A stretch of DNA of 6,618 bases from positions 1 to 6,618 of the forward strand of contig JAJZFE010000430.1 in assembly GCA_021798655.1 (NCBI GenBank), in the 5' to 3' direction. Shown piece after piece: positions 6,263 to 6,618 of the stretch; positions within the stretch are counted from its first letter, which is position 1, and each line of letters opens with the position of its first letter. The translations under genes were made by a program, and so were the position numbers. The stretch is from Acidobacteriota bacterium (GTDB taxonomy: Bacteria; Acidobacteriota; Terriglobia; Terriglobales; Acidobacteriaceae). Under the pieces are notes generated by a model, which saw nothing but the letters and a program-made list of their open reading frames with translations, searched no databases and had not been told where the DNA came from.

Positions 6263-6618
6263 GCCTCAACGGCTACCTCATAGACACCAACGCCCTGTCC
6301 GAGACGCAGAAGCTCAGACCACACCCCTCCATCACTGCGTTCTTTGAATCCGTTCCGGGGTCCCTTTTACACCTCAGCGTCCTCACCCTCGGCGAACTCA
6401 GGAGAGGATCTCTCATCAAGCGTAGGCGTCATCCCGGGATGACTGATCGATACGCGCTCTGGATCGACACCCTCGAACGAACCTACTCCGATCGCATACT
6501 GCCGATCGACAAGGCAACAGCCACACTCTGGGGTGAACTATCCACAGGGCCCACCCGCCCGGCCATCGATTCATTGATCGCCGCAACAGCCATCGTCCAT
6601 GACCTAACGCTGCTCACA
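6259..6618 (+). CDS. vapC: VapC/FitB-like PIN-domain toxin, 3' end outside window
   Basis: PIN-domain toxins are metal-dependent ribonucleases that, in the VapC family, cut tRNA or rRNA. The first 120 residues are present and the frame is open to the window end. Visible motifs are YLIDTNALSE (6-15) with the first catalytic Asp9, LSVLTLGELRRG (39-50) with Glu46, and PAIDSLIAATAIVHDLTLLT (101-120) with Asp104. The VLTLGELRRG form is typical of the FitB-like subgroup. The fourth acidic residue, usually a few residues further on after an RN-x-x-D motif, lies just past the edge, so about 15-25 residues are probably missing. The start overlaps the antitoxin stop by 4 bp, giving tight translational coupling and the antitoxin-first order usual for the family. 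All acidic residues that can be checked are intact, so the toxin is probably functional. The RNA target is not predictable. Confidence 0.9.
   Translation, partial: MSLNGYLIDTNALSETQKLRPHPSITAFFESVPGSLLHLSVLTLGELRRGSLIKRRRHPGMTDRYALWIDTLERTYSDRILPIDKATATLWGELSTGPTRPAIDSLIAATAIVHDLTLLT

Overview
The window looks like a piece of a high-GC chromosome, probably from a soil acidobacterium (Terriglobia type, such as Granulicella, Edaphobacter or Terriglobus). I infer this from three things: the strongly G/C-biased third positions of the main genes, the lower-GC spacers with a poly-C/GGGGTACCCC tract, and short heptanucleotide repeats between genes. No rRNA or other marker is present, so the assignment is tentative. 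There is no tRNA, rRNA, CRISPR array or transposase.

Layout. On the minus strand at the left edge lie the N-terminal part of a secreted alpha/beta-hydrolase-like protein (1-221) and, just upstream of it, a complete class II CPD photolyase (270-1772). A GNAT-family acetyltransferase (1823-2440) is divergent from the photolyase, with about 50 bp between starts. Next comes a small plus-strand cassette of lower GC content (2492-3420): a two-helix membrane protein, an overlapping RelE/ParE-fold protein, and a small zinc-ribbon protein started from TTG. About 620 bp without a convincing gene follow (3421-4043), holding a poly-C tract, hairpins, a heptamer repeat array and, at its right end, the likely promoter of edd. 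The edd gene (4044-5894) encodes 6-phosphogluconate dehydratase of the Entner-Doudoroff pathway. The right edge holds a type II toxin-antitoxin pair: a Phd/YefM-like antitoxin (5966-6262) and a VapC/FitB-like PIN-domain toxin (from 6259, cut by the window end).

How the parts relate. The photolyase, hydrolase, acetyltransferase and edd look like ordinary housekeeping or accessory functions with no shared pathway visible. The two small modules (2492-3420 and 5921-6618) are typical accessory insertions on either side of edd. The second has a textbook autoregulatory arrangement: two 12-bp palindromes 22 bp apart around the -10 element. The first is the best candidate for something undescribed: a RelE-fold protein whose translationally coupled partner is a membrane protein rather than a DNA-binding antitoxin. 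Upstream of edd there are four GCRAACG motifs, a promoter, and a 17-codon reading frame that would begin at the predicted transcription start and overlap the edd start codon.
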